Shown here: one piece after another, positions 37,766 through 47,081 of the stretch
How positions within the stretch are numbered: the first letter of the stretch is position 1
How the letters are laid out: each line of letters opens with the position of its first letter
From: an uncultured Sterolibacterium sp.
Lineage (GTDB): Bacteria; Pseudomonadota; Gammaproteobacteria; Burkholderiales; Rhodocyclaceae
DNA length: 64,000 nt
Assembly: GCA_903832735.1 (NCBI GenBank)
Contig: CAILCO010000041.1
Coordinates: forward strand, 60,316-124,315
Reading direction: 5' to 3'
Notes under the pieces: model-generated
Told to the model about the DNA's origin: nothing
The model's input: only the letters and a program-made list of their open reading frames with translations
The model's database searches: none
Made by a program: the position numbers and the translations under genes

Positions 37766-38967
37766 CAGTAGGATCTCGGCATCCCGAGCACATGCTCGGC
37801 GACGTAGGAGAGAATCATGTTGGTCGAGATCGGTGCTACCTGGTAGAGGCGGGTCTCGCGGAACTTGCGCTCGATGTCGTATTCGCAGGCGAAGCCGAAG
37901 CCGCCGTGGGTCTGCAGGCAGGCATTGGCGGCCTCCCACGAGGCCTTGGCGGCGAGATACTTGGCCATGTTGGCCTCGGCGCCGCAGGGCAGATGCCGGT
38001 CGAAAAGTTCGCAGGCGCGCCAGCGCATCAGGTCCGCCGCCGCTATCTCGATATGGCTCTCGGCGATGGGAAACTGCACTCCCTGGTTCATGCCGATCGG
38101 TCGGTCGAAGACCACCCGCTCCCTGGCATATTTGCTCGCCTTGTCCACGAACCAGTAGCCGTCGCCGATGCACTCGGCAGCGATCAGGGTGCGTTCGGCG
38201 TTCAGTCCGTCGAGGATGTATTTGAAGCCGCGGCCTTCCTCGCCGATCAGGTTCTCCGCAGGGATTTCCAGATTGTCGAAGAACAGTTCGTTGGTCTCGT
38301 TGCTCACCATGTTGCGGATCGGCGTCACAGTCAGGCCGTTGCCGATGGCCTGATGTAGATCGACGAGAAATATCGACATGCCTTCGGATTTTTTCTTCAC
38401 GGAGGCCAAGGGCGTCGTGCGCGCCAGCAGGATCATCAGGTCGGAATGTTGGACGCGCGAGATCCAGACCTTCTGGCCGTTGACTATGTAACGGTCGCCG
38501 CGCTTCACCGCCAGGGTTTTGATCTTGGTGGTGTCGGTGCCGGTGGACGGCTCGGTCACCCCCATGGCCTGCAGTCGCAGTTCGCCCGTGGCGATCTTCG
38601 GCAGGTAGCGCGCTTTCTGTTCCGCCGAGCCGTGGCGCAACAGCGTGCCCATGTTGTACATCTGGCCATGGCAGACGCCGGCGTTGCCGCCGCAGCGGTT
38701 GATCTCCTCCATGATCACCGAGGCCTCGGCCAGTCCCAGGCCGGCGCCGCCGTATTCCTGGGGGATCAGCGCCGCCATCCAGCCGGCCATGGTCAGCGCA
38801 TCGACGAAGGCCTCGGGATAGCCGCGCGCCTCGTCCACCTTTTGCCAGTAGGCGGAATCGTAGTTGGCGCAAAGCGCACGCACGCCATCCCGGATTTCCT
38901 GATAATTTTCCACCGCATTTTTTAGTGCATTGACCACACTCGTCTCCATTGACACTTGTCCGGACAT
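37765..38967 (-). CDS. acyl-CoA dehydrogenase, isovaleryl-CoA-dehydrogenase-like base position
   Basis: A 400-aa FAD enzyme that oxidises an acyl-CoA to the 2-enoyl-CoA. Typical parts: 'LIPQEYGGAGLGLAEASVIMEEINR', 'AMGVTEPSTGTDTTKIKTLA', 'YIVNGQKVWISRVQHSD', 'GEEGRGFKYILDGLNAER' and 'CLQTHGGFGFACEYDIERKFRE'. The usual catalytic glutamate near the C-terminus ('YEGT') is absent (about residue 379 is Pro), but Glu258 in 'LNAER' aligns with the catalytic base of isovaleryl-CoA dehydrogenase, which fits a branched substrate. The ATG at 38967 has AGGA at good spacing; 38949 also possible. First gene of the minus-strand catabolic run. Confidence 0.88.
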   Translation of the reverse strand: MSGQVSMETSVVNALKNAVENYQEIRDGVRALCANYDSAYWQKVDEARGYPEAFVDALTMAGWMAALIPQEYGGAGLGLAEASVIMEEINRCGGNAGVCHGQMYNMGTLLRHGSAEQKARYLPKIATGELRLQAMGVTEPSTGTDTTKIKTLAVKRGDRYIVNGQKVWISRVQHSDLMILLARTTPLASVKKKSEGMSIFLVDLHQAIGNGLTVTPIRNMVSNETNELFFDNLEIPAENLIGEEGRGFKYILDGLNAERTLIAAECIGDGYWFVDKASKYARERVVFDRPIGMNQGVQFPIAESHIEIAAADLMRWRACELFDRHLPCGAEANMAKYLAAKASWEAANACLQTHGGFGFACEYDIERKFRETRLYQVAPISTNMILSYVAEHVLGMPRSY

Positions 38968-39006
38968 CATGGCATCCTGGGTTTTTCTCGTCAATGGGCA
39001 GGCCAA

Positions 39007-39858
39007 ATGAGTGCAGCGGTGGATCTCTCGCAGTGGGTCGGGCGCAGCGAAGAGCGCAGCGACTGGATCAATCCCAATCATGTCGCGGCGCTCTCCGCCA
39101 CGCTCGATCGCGACGACGCTTTTCCTCAGGCAGGCGAAGCCGTGGCGCCGGGCTTGCACTGGACGCTGTTCCCGCCGCTCGCGCGCCAGTCGGAACTGGG
39201 CCCCGACGGGCACGCCAAAAAAGGCGGCTTCCTGCCGCCGGTGACGCTGCCGCGGCGGATGTGGGCCGGCGGCCGGCTGCAGTTCCACCAGCCGCTCAAG
39301 GTCGGCGAAAAGGTGGCGCGGCGCTCGGTGATCGAGCGGGTCGAGGAGAAGCATGGCAAGAGCGGGCATCTGGTCTTCGTCACGGTGCGTCACATCCTCT
39401 CGGCGGCCAACGGGCCGGCGATCGAGGAAGAACATGACATCGTCTATCGCGAGGCGCCGGCCGCCGATGCACCGCCGCCGCCGCCCGCAGAGAAAGCGGC
39501 GGCGGGACCCTGGTGCCGCCAGATCGTGCCCGACGACGTGCTGCTGTTCCGCTATTCGGCGCTGACCTTCAATGGCCACCGCATCCACTACGACCGTCGC
39601 TACGTAACCGGCGTCGAGGGCTATCCCGGCCTGATCGTGCACGGTCCGCTGATCGCCACCCTGCTCCTCGATCTGTTGCGCCGGCAGTTGCCCGGAGCCG
39701 ACCTGGCCAGGTTCGCCTTCAAGGTCCTGCGCCCGACCTTCGACATTTCGCCCTTCAATGTCGATGGTGGGCCGGGCGATGCGCCGGGCCACTACCGCCT
39801 GTGGTCCACCGACAACCAGGGTGCCAAGTCTATGGAGGCCGAGGCGTGGCTGCGCTGA
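39007..39858 (+). CDS. mesaconyl-C4-CoA hydratase-like / HTD2-type dehydratase
   Basis: A 283-aa double hot-dog protein. The first half holds an N-terminal FAS1-like dehydratase module ('LHWTLFPPLARQSELGPDGHAKKGGFLPPVTLPRRMWAGGRL'), and the second half has the catalytic hot-dog with 'SALTFNGHRIHYDRRYVTGVEGYPGLIVHGPLIATLL', which matches the MaoC/HTD2 His-Asp motif. Family members hydrate mesaconyl-C4-CoA to citramalyl-CoA or itaconyl-CoA. It overlaps the CitE-like lyase by 13 bases and is divergent, only 39 bases away, from the acyl-CoA dehydrogenase. Confidence 0.82.
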   Translation: MSAAVDLSQWVGRSEERSDWINPNHVAALSATLDRDDAFPQAGEAVAPGLHWTLFPPLARQSELGPDGHAKKGGFLPPVTLPRRMWAGGRLQFHQPLKVGEKVARRSVIERVEEKHGKSGHLVFVTVRHILSAANGPAIEEEHDIVYREAPAADAPPPPPAEKAAAGPWCRQIVPDDVLLFRYSALTFNGHRIHYDRRYVTGVEGYPGLIVHGPLIATLLLDLLRRQLPGADLARFAFKVLRPTFDISPFNVDGGPGDAPGHYRLWSTDNQGAKSMEAEAWLR

Positions 39859-40685
39859 ATTTGCCAGCGCGTTCCTGGCTGTTCGTGCCGGCGACTAGTC
39901 CGGAGCGCTTCGCCAAGGCCGCCGCCAGCGGCGCCGACCGGGTCATCATCGATCTCGAGGATGCCGTGGACTGCGCGGCGAAGCAGGATGCGCGTCGCCA
40001 ACTCGCTGCCGCGCCCCTGCCCGAAGGGTTGCCGCTGTATGTCAGGATCAACGCCTTGGGCACGCAATGGCACGACGAGGATCTGGCGTTGGTGGCGACC
40101 TTGCCGGTGGCCGGCTTGATGCTGCCGAAGGCGGAGGATGCCGCGTCGCTCGATCGTGCTGCGGCGCTTCTCCGCGCGGATCAAGCCATCGTGCCGATCA
40201 TCGAGACGGCGTGTGGGTTGTGGCAGGTGCTGGAGTTGGCCAGGGCCGGCAAGGTGGAGCGATTGGTCTTCGGGGCGCTCGACTTCCAGATCGATACCGG
40301 CATCCAGTGTGCGGAGGACGGCGAAGCGGAACTGGCCTACGCGCGCTCCCGCATCGTCGTCGCGTCCCGGGTCGCCGGCATCGCTGCCGCCATCGATACC
40401 GTGACCACCGTCATCGACGATCAGGAGCGGATCGCGCGAGACGCACAGAGGAGCCGGCGCTTCGGTTTTGCCGGCAAGCTGGCCATCCATCCCAAGCAGG
40501 TGGCTGCGATTCATCGCGCCTATCTGCCCAGCGCCGAGGAGATAGCCTGGGCGAGCGGCCTGCTGGCGCAGGCCAGGGAGCATTCTCCGGCGGCCGCGCG
40601 CGGCGCCTTTTCCTACCGCGGCGCCATGGTCGATAAGCCGGTGCTCGATCGGGCCAGAGCGATTCTCGCTGCGGCTGCGGTATAA
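39846..40685 (+). CDS. CitE-like CoA-ester lyase (HpcH/HpaI family)
   Basis: A 279-aa TIM-barrel lyase of the citrate-lyase-beta/malyl-CoA/citramalyl-CoA lyase group. It opens '[33 protein letters not shown]', with Arg and acidic metal ligands, then '[13 protein letters not shown]', 'PIIETACGL' and '[13 protein letters not shown]', and closes near '[20 protein letters not shown]'. Together with the hydratase it would split citramalyl-CoA into acetyl-CoA and pyruvate; a related beta-hydroxyacyl-CoA is possible. The start is a GTG with GGAGG 7 bases upstream; a longer frame lies over the hydratase. A stop-embedded TATAAT (40681-40686) may serve surE. Confidence 0.88.
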   Translation: MAALNLPARSWLFVPATSPERFAKAAASGADRVIIDLEDAVDCAAKQDARRQLAAAPLPEGLPLYVRINALGTQWHDEDLALVATLPVAGLMLPKAEDAASLDRAAALLRADQAIVPIIETACGLWQVLELARAGKVERLVFGALDFQIDTGIQCAEDGEAELAYARSRIVVASRVAGIAAAIDTVTTVIDDQERIARDAQRSRRFGFAGKLAIHPKQVAAIHRAYLPSAEEIAWASGLLAQAREHSPAAARGAFSYRGAMVDKPVLDRARAILAAAAV

Positions 40686-40762
40686 TCGCGCATCCCCGCA
40701 ACGGCTCGCGTGCCCTTGCCATCCTTCAAGATTCACGAGCAAACTCTCTAGGTGTTCCCGTC

Positions 40763-41506
40763 ATGCGTATCCTGCTCTCCAACGACGACGGATACTTCGC
40801 GCCGGGCCTGGAAATCCTCGCCGCAGTCCTGACCACGATCGCCGATGTCACCGTGGTCGCGCCCGAGCGCGATCGCAGCGGCGCGAGCAATTCGCTGACC
40901 CTCGACCGGCCGCTGTCCTTGCGTCACGCCCCGAGCGGCTTCTACTACGTCAATGGGACGCCGACCGACTGCGTCCATCTCGCCGTCACCGGCATGCTCG
41001 ACCACCTGCCTGACATGGTTGTCTCGGGCATCAACCTCGGCGCCAACATGGGCGACGACACCATCTATTCCGGCACCGTCGCCGCTGCGACCGAAGGCTA
41101 TCTGCTCGGCGTCCCGGCGCTGGCGATTTCCCTGGCGAGCAAGACCGGGCAGCACTTCGAGACGGCGGCGCGGGTCGCGAAAGAGTTGGTCGAACGTTTC
41201 CAGCATGGTGAGTTCGGTCAGCCGCTCCTGCTCAATGTCAATGTTCCCGACGTCCCCTATGCCAGCCTGAAAGGCCTGCAGGTCACGCGGCTGGGCAAAC
41301 GGCACAAGGCCGAACCGGTGGTCAGGCAGCAGACGCCGCGGAACGATACCGTATATTGGGTCGGTGCCGCGGGGGCCGCGCAGGATGCCGGTGAGGGCAC
41401 CGATTTCCATGCCGTTGCGCATCACTACACTTCGCTCACGCCGCTGCAGATGGATCTCACTCATACCGCGCAGATCGCAGCCCTGAGTCGCTGGATAGCG
41501 CGATGA
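40763..41506 (+). CDS. surE: 5'/3'-nucleotidase SurE
   Basis: Metal-dependent phosphatase for nucleoside monophosphates and polyphosphate, tied to stationary-phase survival. 247 aa. The signature N-terminus '[20 protein letters not shown]' carries the DD metal ligands; '[15 protein letters not shown]' and '[29 protein letters not shown]' complete the site. First gene of the conserved surE-pcm-nlpD-rpoS block, each joined by overlaps. Confidence 0.97.
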   Translation: MRILLSNDDGYFAPGLEILAAVLTTIADVTVVAPERDRSGASNSLTLDRPLSLRHAPSGFYYVNGTPTDCVHLAVTGMLDHLPDMVVSGINLGANMGDDTIYSGTVAAATEGYLLGVPALAISLASKTGQHFETAARVAKELVERFQHGEFGQPLLLNVNVPDVPYASLKGLQVTRLGKRHKAEPVVRQQTPRNDTVYWVGAAGAAQDAGEGTDFHAVAHHYTSLTPLQMDLTHTAQIAALSRWIAR

Positions 41507-42162
41507 GCCTGCGCGGCATCGGCATGACTTCGCAGCGCACCCGGACGCGGATGATCGAGCGTCTGCGCGATCAGGGTATCGCCGACGAGCGGGTGCTGGC
41601 GGCGATGGCGGCGGTGCCGCGGCACATTTTCGTCGAGGAGGCGCTGTCCTCTCGCGCCTACGATGACACGGCCTTGCCGCTGGGCTTTCAGCAGACCATT
41701 TCCCGGCCCTACGTCGTGGCGCGGATGATAGAACTCCTGCTCACCGGGCACGCCCTCGGCAAGACGCTCGAAGTCGGTGCCGGCTGCGGTTATCAGGCGG
41801 CAGTGCTGGCGATGCTGACCCGTGAACTGTACGCGGTCGAACGCATCGAACCGCTCCTGGCCCGTGCCAGGAAGAACCTCGGGCAACTGCGCCTGTCCCA
41901 CGTTCGCTTCAAGCACGCCGACGGGCACTGGGGTCTTCCGGAAGCGGCGCCATTTGATACCATTATCGTCGCGGCGGCTGCGGCTTCAACGCCGCCGGCC
42001 CTGCTCGATCAGTTGGCACCGGGTGGACGCTTGATTCTGCCGCTGGCGGGCGCCGCGAAAGGCGAACAGACGCTGTCCCTGATCGAGCGCACGGCCAGCG
42101 GCTACGCCGAGACGCGTTACGATGTGGTGCGTTTCGTACCTTTGGTGGCGGGGGTGGAATGA
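41503..42162 (+). CDS. pcm: protein-L-isoaspartate O-methyltransferase
   Basis: Repairs isoaspartyl damage in proteins by methyl transfer from S-adenosylmethionine. 219 aa. Shows '[32 protein letters not shown]', '[27 protein letters not shown]', and the SAM motif '[15 protein letters not shown]'. ATGA overlap with surE on one side and nlpD on the other. An internal ATG (41524) could also start it. Confidence 0.96.
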   Translation: MSLRGIGMTSQRTRTRMIERLRDQGIADERVLAAMAAVPRHIFVEEALSSRAYDDTALPLGFQQTISRPYVVARMIELLLTGHALGKTLEVGAGCGYQAAVLAMLTRELYAVERIEPLLARARKNLGQLRLSHVRFKHADGHWGLPEAAPFDTIIVAAAAASTPPALLDQLAPGGRLILPLAGAAKGEQTLSLIERTASGYAETRYDVVRFVPLVAGVE

Positions 42163-43190
42163 CAATGCCTGGGCGGTGCCTGCTTCTCCTTGCCATGATT
42201 CTGCTGGCGGCATGCGCCAGCACACCGCCTGCGCCGGTAATCGCGCGGACGGCGCCGAGCACCGTGGTCGAACCCGACCGTTCCGCACTCGCCGCAACAC
42301 CAGCCGACGCGCTGGTCTCCTCACCGGTCGCCGTCCCCGTCGCGGAGACTGCAGGCGCCGGCTTCTACACGGTAAAAAAGGGCGACACGCTGTACTCCAT
42401 CGCCCTGGACAATGGCCATTCCTACCGCGATATCGCCGCCTGGAACGCACTCGAGGATCCGAACCGGATCCAGGTCGGCCAGCAACTGCGCGTGGCGCCA
42501 CCGGAGGGGGGCAGTTCGGTGGCGGTGGCCCGGCCCATCACCGCGCCCGGCGCCGTCGAAGCGCGTCCGCTCGCCGGCGCAAGTCCTTCGGGCGCGGCGA
42601 ACTCGCTGGGCACTCCCTCCGCCAATACCGAGACCCTGAAGCGCGAACCCAAGGGCGGCAAGCTGCGCTACTCGGATCAAGCGCTGGCAACTTTGCAGAA
42701 ACCTGACGCCCCAGCTGCTTCCGCTGCGCCGGTTGTGCTGGCTGCGCCGGCTGTACCCGCTTTGGCGGCGGAAGCGAAACCCGAGGCAAAGCCCGAGATC
42801 AAGCCGGCTACTGCTGACAGCGATGTCGTGGATTGGGCCTGGCCGGCCGGTGGCAAACTCATCGCCGGCTTCGTCGATGGCGGCAACAAGGGTGTCGACA
42901 TCGCCGCCAAACCGGGAGACCCGGTGTTGGCGGCGGCGACGGGCAAGGTCGTGTACTCCGGCAGCGGTTTGCGCGGCTATGGCAAATTGGTGATCATCAA
43001 GCACAACCCCAGTTTCCTTTCGGCCTACGCCCACAACAGCCTGATCCTGGTCAAGGAAGGGCAGGGCGTGAACAAGGGGCAGAAGATCGCCGAGGCCGGC
43101 GCCAGCGACAGCGATCAGCCCATGCTGCATTTCGAGATCCGGCGTCAGGGCAAGCCGGTCGATCCACTGAAATTCCTGCCCAGCCGCTGA
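42159..43190 (+). CDS. nlpD: NlpD-type lipoprotein, LysM and M23 peptidase domains
   Basis: Outer-membrane lipoprotein that activates septal amidases. 343 aa: lipobox 'LLAACAST' (lipidated Cys about 19), a LysM peptidoglycan-binding domain ('[28 protein letters not shown]', about 68-115), a long Ala/Pro-rich linker, and a C-terminal M23 domain ('[41 protein letters not shown]'). In the M23 region the zinc ligands of active enzymes are altered (GVDI instead of HxxxD), as in NlpD activators that lack peptidase activity. The promoter of rpoS is often inside this gene. Confidence 0.94.
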   Translation: MTMPGRCLLLLAMILLAACASTPPAPVIARTAPSTVVEPDRSALAATPADALVSSPVAVPVAETAGAGFYTVKKGDTLYSIALDNGHSYRDIAAWNALEDPNRIQVGQQLRVAPPEGGSSVAVARPITAPGAVEARPLAGASPSGAANSLGTPSANTETLKREPKGGKLRYSDQALATLQKPDAPAASAAPVVLAAPAVPALAAEAKPEAKPEIKPATADSDVVDWAWPAGGKLIAGFVDGGNKGVDIAAKPGDPVLAAATGKVVYSGSGLRGYGKLVIIKHNPSFLSAYAHNSLILVKEGQGVNKGQKIAEAGASDSDQPMLHFEIRRQGKPVDPLKFLPSR

Positions 43191-43191
43191 A

Positions 43192-44124
43192 ATGCCCAAG
43201 GGCGTCACCCCAGCCGAAGATGATCCTGCGCTCGAATCCGCCGTTGCGGAGGAGACCGGGGAGGCGGGGAATAACGCGAAAACGGAGTTCCTGAACGACG
43301 TCACGCAACTTTACCTGAACGAGATCGGCGCCAACCCGCTGCTCTCGCCCGAGCAAGAACTGGCGCTGGCGCGCCGGGTCGCGGCCGGTGATTTCGCCGC
43401 CCGGCAGAAGATGATCGAGTCCAATCTGCGCCTCGTCGTCAGCATCGCCAAGCGCTATCCGAATCGCGGCATTCCTATTTCGGATCTGATCGAAGATGGC
43501 AATCTCGGTCTGATCCACGCCCTGGAAAAATTCGATCCGGAGCGCGGCTTCCGCTTCTCCACCTACGCGACCTGGTGGATCCGCCAGAACATCGAACGAT
43601 CGATCATGAATCAGTCGCGAACCATCCGCCTGCCGGTGCATGTGGTGAAGGAACTTAATCTCGTCCTGCGCGCACTGCGTCGGCTCGAATCTTCGGGAGA
43701 GGACTTGCCGCACCGCGGCGCCGAAGAAGTGGCGCGACTGCTCGACAAGCCGGTGCAGGAGGTGCGCGAGATCCTGGAATGGAACGAGAGCACCGCTTCG
43801 CTCGATGCGCCCCTGGACTTCGATCATGAGCTTTCGGTCGGCGATGTCATCGCCGACGACGGCAAACTCGGCCCGGAAGGCCATCTGCAGCAGGCCGAGG
43901 TCGGACGGCTGGTCGCCGAATGGGTGGCGCAGTTGTCGGCCAACCAGCGCTATGTGATCGAATGGCGTTATGGTTTGAACGGCTGCGACGTGGCCACGCT
44001 GGAACAGCTATCCGCCGATCTCGGCCTGACCCGCGAGCGGGTGCGCCAGATCCAGGTCGAGGCGCTGGGCAAGCTCAGGAAACAACTGTCGCGCGAGGGC
44101 CTGGGCAAGGACGAGTTGCTTTAG
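43192..44124 (+). CDS. rpoS: RNA polymerase sigma factor RpoS
   Basis: Stationary-phase and general stress sigma factor, 310 aa. Region 1.2 '[28 protein letters not shown]', region 2 '[74 protein letters not shown]', then regions 3 and 4 with '[21 protein letters not shown]'. One base behind nlpD, the standard place. It is slightly shorter than the E. coli protein (330). Confidence 0.97.
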   Translation: MPKGVTPAEDDPALESAVAEETGEAGNNAKTEFLNDVTQLYLNEIGANPLLSPEQELALARRVAAGDFAARQKMIESNLRLVVSIAKRYPNRGIPISDLIEDGNLGLIHALEKFDPERGFRFSTYATWWIRQNIERSIMNQSRTIRLPVHVVKELNLVLRALRRLESSGEDLPHRGAEEVARLLDKPVQEVREILEWNESTASLDAPLDFDHELSVGDVIADDGKLGPEGHLQQAEVGRLVAEWVAQLSANQRYVIEWRYGLNGCDVATLEQLSADLGLTRERVRQIQVEALGKLRKQLSREGLGKDELL

Positions 44125-44142
44125 GGCGGGCTCCAGCCCGAC

Positions 44143-45135
44143 CTACTCAGCGTTTGCCGCGCGCAGGGCCTGCGCCAGATCATGGACCGCCATCGCATAG
44201 AAGCTGCTGCGGTTGTAGCGCGTCAGGACATAGAAATTGCGGTAGCCGAGCCGATATTCGCTCGCCTGTTGCGGCGTCTCAAGCGCGACCAGGGCGGCCG
44301 GCAATTCAGGTGGGGTATCGGTCGCGACGCCGTAGGCCGCCATTTCGCTCGGGGTCCTTCGCGGCGTGATGCCTTCCTCGACCAGCTGGGCATATCCTTC
44401 TCCGGTCACGCTCGCGGTCGCCATCACCGGCGCGTCCTTTTCCCAGCCATGCGCGGAGAGGAAATTCGCGACGCTCATGACGGCATCGGCAGGGCTTTCT
44501 GCCAGGTCGATGCGGCCATCGTGATCGGCGTCAACCGCATAGTGCCGCACGCTGCTGGGCAGAAACTGCGGCAAGCCAAGAGCGCCGGCGTAGGAACCCT
44601 TGAACCAGAGGGGATCGCGCTGCGTCTCGCGGGCCAGCAGCAGCAACTCCTCCAACTCCTGGCGGAACAGGGCGGCGCGCGGCGGATAGCCGAAGGCCAG
44701 GGTGGCCAGTGCGGCGAAAGTGCCGAAGCGGCCGCGATTGCGGCCGTAGATGGTCTCGACGCCGATGACCGCGACGATGATCTCCTCCGGTACGCCGAAG
44801 CGCGCGCGCGCTTCGGTCAAAGCCGCAAGTTGCTCCTGCCAGAAGATTCCGCCCAGCGCGATCCGCTTTGCTTCGACATAGCGTGCGCGATAGGCGGTCC
44901 AGGAGCGGATGCCCGGATCGCGTGGCGGCAGGATGGCCTTGATCACCGCGGCTATCGGTTTCGTCCTGGCGAAGCTGCGCGTCAAGGTTTTGCTGTCGAA
45001 GCCGTGCTTCTCATGCATTTCGTGGATGAAGGCCTGCACCTCGGGATTTTCGGCAAAGCTGGCGAGATGCTTCGCGGCCATTGCCGGCGCAGCGGCAATG
45101 CAGAGGAGCAGTGTGCAGATGCGGATCAAGGTCAT
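44143..45135 (-). CDS. mltB: lytic murein transglycosylase B-type
   Basis: Cuts the glycan chain of peptidoglycan to leave 1,6-anhydro ends. 330 aa with a cleavable signal peptide (about 1-20, 'CIAAAPAMAAKHLASF'); no lipobox. The catalytic glutamate is in 'VAVIGVETIYGRNRGRFGTFAALATLAFGYPPRA', followed by 'LWFKGSYAGALGLPQFLPSSVRHYAVDADHDGRIDL'. It ends the moxR-DUF58-tgpA run, overlapping the gene before it by 4 bases, and faces rpoS. Confidence 0.93.
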   Translation of the reverse strand: MTLIRICTLLLCIAAAPAMAAKHLASFAENPEVQAFIHEMHEKHGFDSKTLTRSFARTKPIAAVIKAILPPRDPGIRSWTAYRARYVEAKRIALGGIFWQEQLAALTEARARFGVPEEIIVAVIGVETIYGRNRGRFGTFAALATLAFGYPPRAALFRQELEELLLLARETQRDPLWFKGSYAGALGLPQFLPSSVRHYAVDADHDGRIDLAESPADAVMSVANFLSAHGWEKDAPVMATASVTGEGYAQLVEEGITPRRTPSEMAAYGVATDTPPELPAALVALETPQQASEYRLGYRNFYVLTRYNRSSFYAMAVHDLAQALRAANAE

Positions 45136-47081
45136 GGCTTAAGTCGCCTGATGAGCGTGTTCAGTTCCTGCACCTTTCGGGGATTGGCAACGGGTCCGTA
45201 GCGCAAGGCTTGATAGAGTTCTGCGATGATGAAAATTTCCCCGGCAATTTCCGGCAATGCGCTGCCGATGCGTTTGGCGTAATCCTGTGGCCCTTCCCAG
45301 TTCTGTCTTGCCATGCCACGCGCTCCAACTCGGCGAGGTCCCCGCCCGGCGAGCTTATTCGAGAGGCGATTCCAGGCGGCCTGGAGCGGGTCCCGGCTTT
45401 GTCCCCGCTCGACCAGCACCCAGGCCGAGAAAGCGCAGAGCAACAGGCTGGAGAGCACGCCCAGGACAGTGACCATGCGCTGCCAGTCGGGGGTGGCCAT
45501 CCCCAGGCTGGACAGGAATTCGCGCTGGCGCCGCGGATTATAGCCGAGCACCTGCTGGTTCCAGGCGTTTGCCAATGCCTCCCAGCGAAAGCGCATTTCA
45601 TGCAGCCAGAGAAAAGCCGGACGGGCCAATAACAGCAGCGGCCCGTTTTCAGGCAGGGCCGCGGCCAGATTTTTTTCGATGCGGCTAGGCGCGACCGCCG
45701 CGGTGGGATCGACGCGCCACCAGCCGCGTTCCCGGGTCCACACCTCGGCCCAGGCATGGGCATCGGACTGGCGCACGATCAGGGTGTGATCGACGGGATT
45801 GATTTCGCCACCCTGATAGCCGGTCACGACGCGGGCCGGAAGACCCGCGGCGCGCATCATGAAGACGAAGCTGGCGGCATAGTGTTCGCAGAATCCGCGC
45901 CGGCTTTCGAAGAGGAATGCGTCGATGGAATTCTCTGCTAGCAGCGGTGGATTCAGGGTGTAGCTGAAATCTTGGCTGCGGTAGTAGTCGAGCATGCGGC
46001 GCACCAGGGCCGGCCCGTCGTCGCCCGATTCGGCGCGCCACGCCTGGGCCAGCAGCCGGGCTCGGGGATTCGCGCCGAGCGGTAGTTGCCTGGCCTGGCG
46101 GAGGTTTTCCGGCGATTCATCCCGCCCGGCGAAGATTTCCGGATAGGAGCGCATCGCGTAACGCAGGCGGGCGCGCACCGGTGCTTTGGCCAGAAGTTGG
46201 TAATCGCGGGTGATCAGGCCGTCGGCGGGGATGACGCCGGGCAATTCCAGCGCGAACAGCCAAAGTTTGTCGTGCGGCTCCAGGGTCACCGTGTAGTCGC
46301 TCGCGCCACCTCTGGTCGCGTAAGGCAGCGTGCTGCCGGTGTCGGGGCGTCCGGCGGACCAGCTGCTGCCGTCGAAACGGCTGAGTACCGGGCCGCGCCA
46401 GTAGAGCGCATCCTGCGGCGGTTGCCGGGTCGAAAATTCGGCGCGAAAGGCGATCGCCTCGGACCGGCTCAAACGGCTGATCGATCCGGGTGTCATGGTC
46501 TCCGCAAGGCCGGTGAGTCCGGCGTAGGCGTCACCCGGCAGGCCCCAGAGCGGCCCTTCGATGCGCGGAAAGAGCACGAACAGCAGCAGCATGAAGAGGG
46601 CCGCCTGAGCCAGCATCGAGGCCGCCAGCCGCAGCGGTGCCGCTTGCCGCGGATGATGCAGCAGCACTAAGGCCGCAGTGGTGAGCACGACCGCAATCAG
46701 CGTCATGGCGGCGCTGACCATGCTCTGGGCGTAGGGGAACTGACAGAGCATCAGGAAATAGCAGAGCAGCGCCGCTGCATGTCCGTCGCGCAGGCTGTTC
46801 GCTTCCATGAGCTTCAGGGCGAGGAGCAGGAGCAGCAGCGCAATGCCCGGATCGCGGCCGAACAGCGTGTGATAGTGCGCCGCGATGGTGATGACGCCGG
46901 CCAGCGCCAGGAGCAGCAGCAGGCCATGAGCCGGCACGGGTAGCCGGCGCCACAGCGTAAGGGCGCGCCAGGACAGGATCAGCAGGCTGGTGATGCAGAG
47001 CCATGCCGGCAGATCGAACGCCAGCGGCGCGAGTACGGCCAGGGCCGCCGCCAGCAGCCATGACTGCTGCCGTCTATTCAT
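45132..47081 (-). CDS. tgpA: TgpA-like membrane transglutaminase-fold protein
   Basis: A 649-aa membrane protein: six or more N-terminal transmembrane helices (about 8-190), a DUF3488-like region, a periplasmic transglutaminase-like domain (about 345-460), another helix near 555, and a DUF4129-like C-terminal tail. The Cys-His-Asp triad is seen in 'RRGFCEHYAASFVFMMRAAGLPARVVTGYQGGE', 'SDAHAWAEVWTRE' and 'WWRVDPTAA'. TgpA of Pseudomonas is essential; its substrate is unknown. The start at 47081 (MNRRQQSWLL) fits the first helix; the long frame above it lies over the DUF58 gene. Confidence 0.9.
   Translation of the reverse strand: MNRRQQSWLLAAALAVLAPLAFDLPAWLCITSLLILSWRALTLWRRLPVPAHGLLLLLALAGVITIAAHYHTLFGRDPGIALLLLLLALKLMEANSLRDGHAAALLCYFLMLCQFPYAQSMVSAAMTLIAVVLTTAALVLLHHPRQAAPLRLAASMLAQAALFMLLLFVLFPRIEGPLWGLPGDAYAGLTGLAETMTPGSISRLSRSEAIAFRAEFSTRQPPQDALYWRGPVLSRFDGSSWSAGRPDTGSTLPYATRGGASDYTVTLEPHDKLWLFALELPGVIPADGLITRDYQLLAKAPVRARLRYAMRSYPEIFAGRDESPENLRQARQLPLGANPRARLLAQAWRAESGDDGPALVRRMLDYYRSQDFSYTLNPPLLAENSIDAFLFESRRGFCEHYAASFVFMMRAAGLPARVVTGYQGGEINPVDHTLIVRQSDAHAWAEVWTRERGWWRVDPTAAVAPSRIEKNLAAALPENGPLLLLARPAFLWLHEMRFRWEALANAWNQQVLGYNPRRQREFLSSLGMATPDWQRMVTVLGVLSSLLLCAFSAWVLVERGQSRDPLQAAWNRLSNKLAGRGPRRVGARGMARQNWEGPQDYAKRIGSALPEIAGEIFIIAELYQALRYGPVANPRKVQELNTLIRRLKP

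Noticed and set aside
37765..39792. Acyl-CoA dehydrogenase extended to 675 aa
   Set aside because: The extra N-terminal part is antisense to the hydratase gene and has no dehydrogenase similarity; a good start with AGGA exists at 38967.
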